From NCBI RefSeq assembly GCF_029626105.1, contig NZ_JARUBH010000009.1, positions 4,774,001 to 4,838,000 of the forward strand: a DNA stretch of 64,000 nt, written 5' to 3'. The position numbers were made by a program, and so were the translations under genes. The DNA comes from Solwaraspora sp. WMMD792 (GTDB lineage: Bacteria; Actinomycetota; Actinomycetes; Mycobacteriales; Micromonosporaceae). Below, one piece after another: positions 61,612-64,000 of the stretch. Every line of letters starts with the position of its first letter. Positions within the stretch are counted from its first letter, which is position 1. The notes under the pieces are model-generated. The model searched no databases. It worked only from the letters and a program-made list of their open reading frames with translations, and had not been told where the DNA came from.

Positions 61612-61998
61612 GTGCCTACGTACCAGTACGCCTGCACCGCGTGCGGACACCAGCTCGAGGCGGTGCAGTCGTTCACCGACGAACCACTGCGCGACTGCCC
61701 GTCGTGCACCGGGCGACTTCGCAAGGTGTTCAACTCGGTGGGCATCGTCTTCAAGGGCTCCGGCTTCTACCGGACCGACTCGCGCAGCGGCCAGGGCGGC
61801 GGCTCGACCAACGGTTCCTCGGCGCCGTCGTCGGACAAGCCCGCGGAGAAGAAGGACGCCGCGGCGTCCTCCGGCGGCAAGACCGACAGCGGCAGCAAGA
61901 CCGACAGCGGTGGCAGCTCGTCGAACAGTTCCGGCGGCACCTCGACGTCCGGCGGCTCGACCAAGGCACCTGCCGCAGCGGGATCGACGAACAGCTGA
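61612..61998 (+). CDS. FmdB-family zinc-ribbon protein
   Basis: 128 residues from GTG 61612 with GGAGGAG upstream. The first 40 residues are the FmdB zinc ribbon (MPTYQYACTACGHQLE, then CPSCTGRLRKVF), with two CxxC pairs. The remainder is a disordered Ser/Gly/Thr/Lys tail. FmdB proteins are proposed regulators of formamide/formate-type enzymes, with real function unclear. It follows the cyclo-ligase, the common actinobacterial order. Confidence 0.88.
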   Translation: MPTYQYACTACGHQLEAVQSFTDEPLRDCPSCTGRLRKVFNSVGIVFKGSGFYRTDSRSGQGGGSTNGSSAPSSDKPAEKKDAAASSGGKTDSGSKTDSGGSSSNSSGGTSTSGGSTKAPAAAGSTNS

Positions 61999-62027
61999 CC
62001 CGGACCGACGGCGGGCAGAGCGACTCG

Positions 62028-62210
62028 TCAGCTCCAGTGCGGTGGACGCTCGGCCAACAACCAGGCGTCGTCCGAGCTGGTGGTCCGCTCGCCCCAGCCC
62101 AGGTCGGTGTCGTCGCTGGTCTGCTCGGGCAGCAGCGGCGCGTCGTCGTCGCTCAGGTCGACGAGACGATCGTCGTCACCACGGCCGTCCGGCACGGTGA
62201 GGCCGGTCAC
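62028..62210 (-). CDS. Small acidic conserved-type protein
   Basis: 60 residues, rich in Asp, with the text DDTDLGWGERTT and a C-terminal AERPPHW. Short acidic proteins with a DDTDxGWGE stretch and a terminal PPHW are familiar to me from many actinobacteria, without known function. GTG start. No operon partner is evident. Confidence 0.6.
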   Translation of the reverse strand: MTGLTVPDGRGDDDRLVDLSDDDAPLLPEQTSDDTDLGWGERTTSSDDAWLLAERPPHWS

Positions 62211-62328
62211 CGCTCATCCGTTGTTCGCACCCCACCAGGTTACCGTCCCGGCCGGTGAGCCGTTGGAGCCCGGCACCGCGCTGGCCGAGCCATCGGAGCG
62301 GGCCGGTGAATTGATAGCGTCGTCTGTC

Positions 62329-62700
62329 GTGACCACAGATGACGGCGCGGGCGACGACGCGTACTGGCGGCGCCCGGACCCGGACGCCCCCGGCGGTGTC
62401 TCCGGGCCGCCACGGGCGAGCGGTCCGGGGATCCCAGGTGAGTCGGCCGGACCGGACGGGTCGGCCGGTGCCGGGCCGGTCGGCTACAGCGGGCCACCGG
62501 TCGGCAGTCCGCCGCCGCCCGGCTGGCGTCCGCCGGTGGTGGTCAATCCGGCTCCGCCCGGCACGCTGCCGCCGCAGGACCTGGCGGCGCTCGACGGTGC
62601 GGAGCGCAACGCCCGTACGGTCACCTACGGCGTCGGCATGATCGCTGCCGCTGTCATGATCATCCTGACTTGTCTGCTCTGCTCCCGGCTGGTGTTCTGA
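62329..62700 (+). CDS. Proline/glycine-rich single-pass membrane protein
   Basis: 123 residues from GTG 62329. About 90 residues of Pro/Gly/Asp-rich disordered sequence precede one C-terminal membrane helix (about 100-120) ending CSRLVF, so it is a tail-anchored or Nout-type protein. There is no ribosome site. A TAGCGT at 62315-62320 would place the transcript start next to the GTG, suggesting a leaderless mRNA. Function unknown. Confidence 0.6.
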   Translation: MTTDDGAGDDAYWRRPDPDAPGGVSGPPRASGPGIPGESAGPDGSAGAGPVGYSGPPVGSPPPPGWRPPVVVNPAPPGTLPPQDLAALDGAERNARTVTYGVGMIAAAVMIILTCLLCSRLVF

Positions 62701-62729
62701 CCGTCTGCTCCCGGCTGGTGTTCCGACCG
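62678..62729. repeat. 26-bp tandem duplication across a stop codon
   Basis: Two adjacent 26-bp copies (62678-62703 and 62704-62729) differ by one base. The first contains the last codons and stop of the small membrane protein gene; in the second the T-to-C change removes the TGA. Confidence 0.92.
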
Positions 62730-62842
62730 GCGAACCTGGCACAGGCGCACCGCGCGGCAACCACCCGAACCCGCTGTGGCCACCGCCACGATGCCCATGG
62801 TTCTATCTTGTACCGCGCCCACCTGCGTGTTTCGATGGACAG

Positions 62843-63262
62843 ATGCCGGCCGAGGAGGAGTTGCGCAGCCGGGGTCTGCGGGTCACCCGGCCACGGCTCG
62901 CCGTCCTCGACGTGCTCGCGCAAGGCGGGCATCTCGGCGTGGACGACATCGCCCGCCAGGTGCGCAGCCGCATCGACTCGGTCTCCACCCAGGCGGTCTA
63001 CGACGTGCTGAACGTCTTCGCCGAAGCCGGTCTGGCCCGGCGAATCGAGCCGGCCGGTGGCGCGGCCCGCTACGAGCGACGCACTGGGGACAACCACCAT
63101 CACGTGGTCTGCCGCGAGTGCGGCGTGGTCGGGGACGTCGACTGCGCGGTCGGCGCCGCGCCATGCCTGGAGCCGACCGCCGACCACGGATTCGTGATCG
63201 ACGAGGCGGAAGTCACCTTCTGGGGGTTGTGTCCCGACTGTCAGGCGAGGGCGGCCCGGTGA
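62843..63262 (+). CDS. Fur-family metalloregulator
   Basis: 139 residues. N-terminal winged helix (LRVTRPRLAVLDVLAQ, QAVYDVLNVFAEAGL) and C-terminal dimerisation domain with HHHVVCRECG and LCPDCQ, giving two CxxC pairs for structural zinc. The regulatory His-rich site is GDNHHH. This is the FurA/CatR-like actinobacterial type, usually next to a catalase gene, but here it overlaps by four bases a DUF2236 gene, so the metal or oxidative signal it senses is open. Confidence 0.9.
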   Translation: MPAEEELRSRGLRVTRPRLAVLDVLAQGGHLGVDDIARQVRSRIDSVSTQAVYDVLNVFAEAGLARRIEPAGGAARYERRTGDNHHHVVCRECGVVGDVDCAVGAAPCLEPTADHGFVIDEAEVTFWGLCPDCQARAAR

Positions 63263-64000
63263 CTGCCGACGACGACCTCGGGCTGTTCGGGCCCGGATCG
63301 GTCACCTGGCGGGTGCACGACGAGCCGATTCTCGTCGTCGCCGGGCTACGCAGCCTGTACCTGCAGGCGCTGCACCCGAGGGCGATCGCCGGGGTGGTGC
63401 AGAACTCGAGCTACCGAAGCGACCCGTTCGGCCGGCTGGTGCGCACGTCCACCTACGTTGCGACCACGGTCTGGGGCACCACCGCCGAGGCGGACGCCGC
63501 CGCCGCCCGGATCCGCCGGCTGCACGCCCGGCTGCGGGCCACCGACCCGTCCACCGGCACCGAGTTCCGCGTCGACGAGCCCGATCTGCTGCGCTGGGTC
63601 CACGTCGCCGAGGTCGAGTCGTTCCTGGACACCGCCACCCGCGCCGGCCTGCGGCTGACCCCGGCCGAGGTGGACCGCTACTACGCCGAGCAACGGCGCA
63701 GCGCGGCACTGGTCGGTCTCGACCCGGACAGCGTCCCCGGCAGCGCGGCCGATGTCGACGCGTACTACCGAGCGGTCCGACCGGACCTGCGGATGACCCG
63801 CGAGGCGGCCGACACCGCGCTGTTCCTCACCGCCCCGCCGGTACCCGGTCAGCTCAGTCTGCCGTGGCGGCTCGGGTTGGGTTTCGGCCCGCCCCGGCTG
63901 GCGTACCTGGGTGTAGCGGCCACCGCGATCGGCCTGCTGCCGGCCTGGGCCCGGCGCATGTACGGCGGCCTTGGCCTGCCGACCACCGACCTCTGCGCGG
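63259..64000 (+). CDS. DUF2236 (MpaB-like oxygenase) protein, 3' end outside window
   Basis: GTG 63259 overlaps the Fur stop (GTGA); 247 codons are visible and the frame is open at the window end. ER/DUF2236-type text: FGPGSVTWRVHDEPI at the N-terminus, LRSLYLQALHPRAIAGVVQ near residue 35 with the conserved heme-ligand-type His, and SYRSDPFGRLVRT. Members include latex-clearing-protein relatives and bacterial MpaB-like oxidoreductases. Coupling to Fur suggests it is regulated with it. Confidence 0.85.
   Translation, partial: MTADDDLGLFGPGSVTWRVHDEPILVVAGLRSLYLQALHPRAIAGVVQNSSYRSDPFGRLVRTSTYVATTVWGTTAEADAAAARIRRLHARLRATDPSTGTEFRVDEPDLLRWVHVAEVESFLDTATRAGLRLTPAEVDRYYAEQRRSAALVGLDPDSVPGSAADVDAYYRAVRPDLRMTREAADTALFLTAPPVPGQLSLPWRLGLGFGPPRLAYLGVAATAIGLLPAWARRMYGGLGLPTTDLCA

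Overview
The window is a high-GC actinobacterial chromosome segment. Frequent GTG starts, ATGA/GTGA gene overlaps, F420-type oxidoreductases and the order GGDEF-galU-moeA-rimJ-(SepX/GlpR-like) fit Micromonosporaceae; this assignment is inference from gene content and style only.

Layout. (1) 1-5.4 kb: 3' part of a giant secreted ThuA/sorbosone-dehydrogenase/PKD/CBM protein, a small secreted membrane-anchored protein and a very strong terminator. (2) 6.2-24.8 kb: ordinary accessory genes: sulfotransferase, two lipoproteins (one with a VWD domain), a LuxR regulator, a secreted GH62 arabinofuranosidase with a ricin-type lectin domain, small membrane proteins, an alpha/beta hydrolase, a Tat-exported amidohydrolase with a divergent TetR, an aldo/keto reductase plus LLM oxidoreductase pair with a second divergent TetR, a MoxR ATPase/VWA-metallopeptidase pair, an AraC regulator and a VOC protein. 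(3) 24.8-25.5 kb: a non-coding, AT-richer gap. (4) 25.5-53.3 kb: a biosynthetic gene cluster. (5) 53.3-64 kb: MOSC protein, tRNA-Ala(CGC), then core genes (SepX/GlpR-like, RimJ, MoeA, GalU, GGDEF protein, 5-formyl-THF cyclo-ligase, FmdB, Fur, DUF2236 protein cut by the window end).

The cluster is the main interest. A tightly coupled block (25.5-31.7 kb) encodes a LeuA/NifV-type alkylmalate synthase, an LLM flavin oxidoreductase, a CaiB-type CoA-transferase, a LeuC-like subunit and a fusion of a LeuD-like subunit to an AurF/CmlI-type diiron N-oxygenase. There is no LeuB. An asparagine-synthetase homologue follows. Next come an ornithine N-hydroxylase and a PaiB-fold protein, which is the known piperazate pair (KtzI/KtzT type), a large acyl-CoA-dehydrogenase homologue, and dissociated NRPS parts: free C, free PCP, free A with a proline-like pocket, and C fused to a dead A domain. 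After a TnpB-type insertion element come a peptide deformylase, a winged-helix regulator with a palindromic operator, an MFS exporter, A-PCP with a leucine-like pocket, KS-AT-ACP and a thioesterase.

Working model (inference): an N-hydroxy-alkylsuccinamoyl or N-hydroxy-alkylmalamoyl warhead is joined to piperazate and then a leucine-like residue, extended once by the PKS, released by the thioesterase and finished by the dehydrogenase homologue as a ketone or enone. This would be an actinonin/matlystatin-type hydroxamate metalloenzyme inhibitor, with the extra peptide deformylase as target-based self-resistance. The warhead seems to be built by leucine-pathway chemistry, unlike the ethylmalonyl-CoA variant I know for actinonin and matlystatin. 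That difference is the candidate undescribed system.
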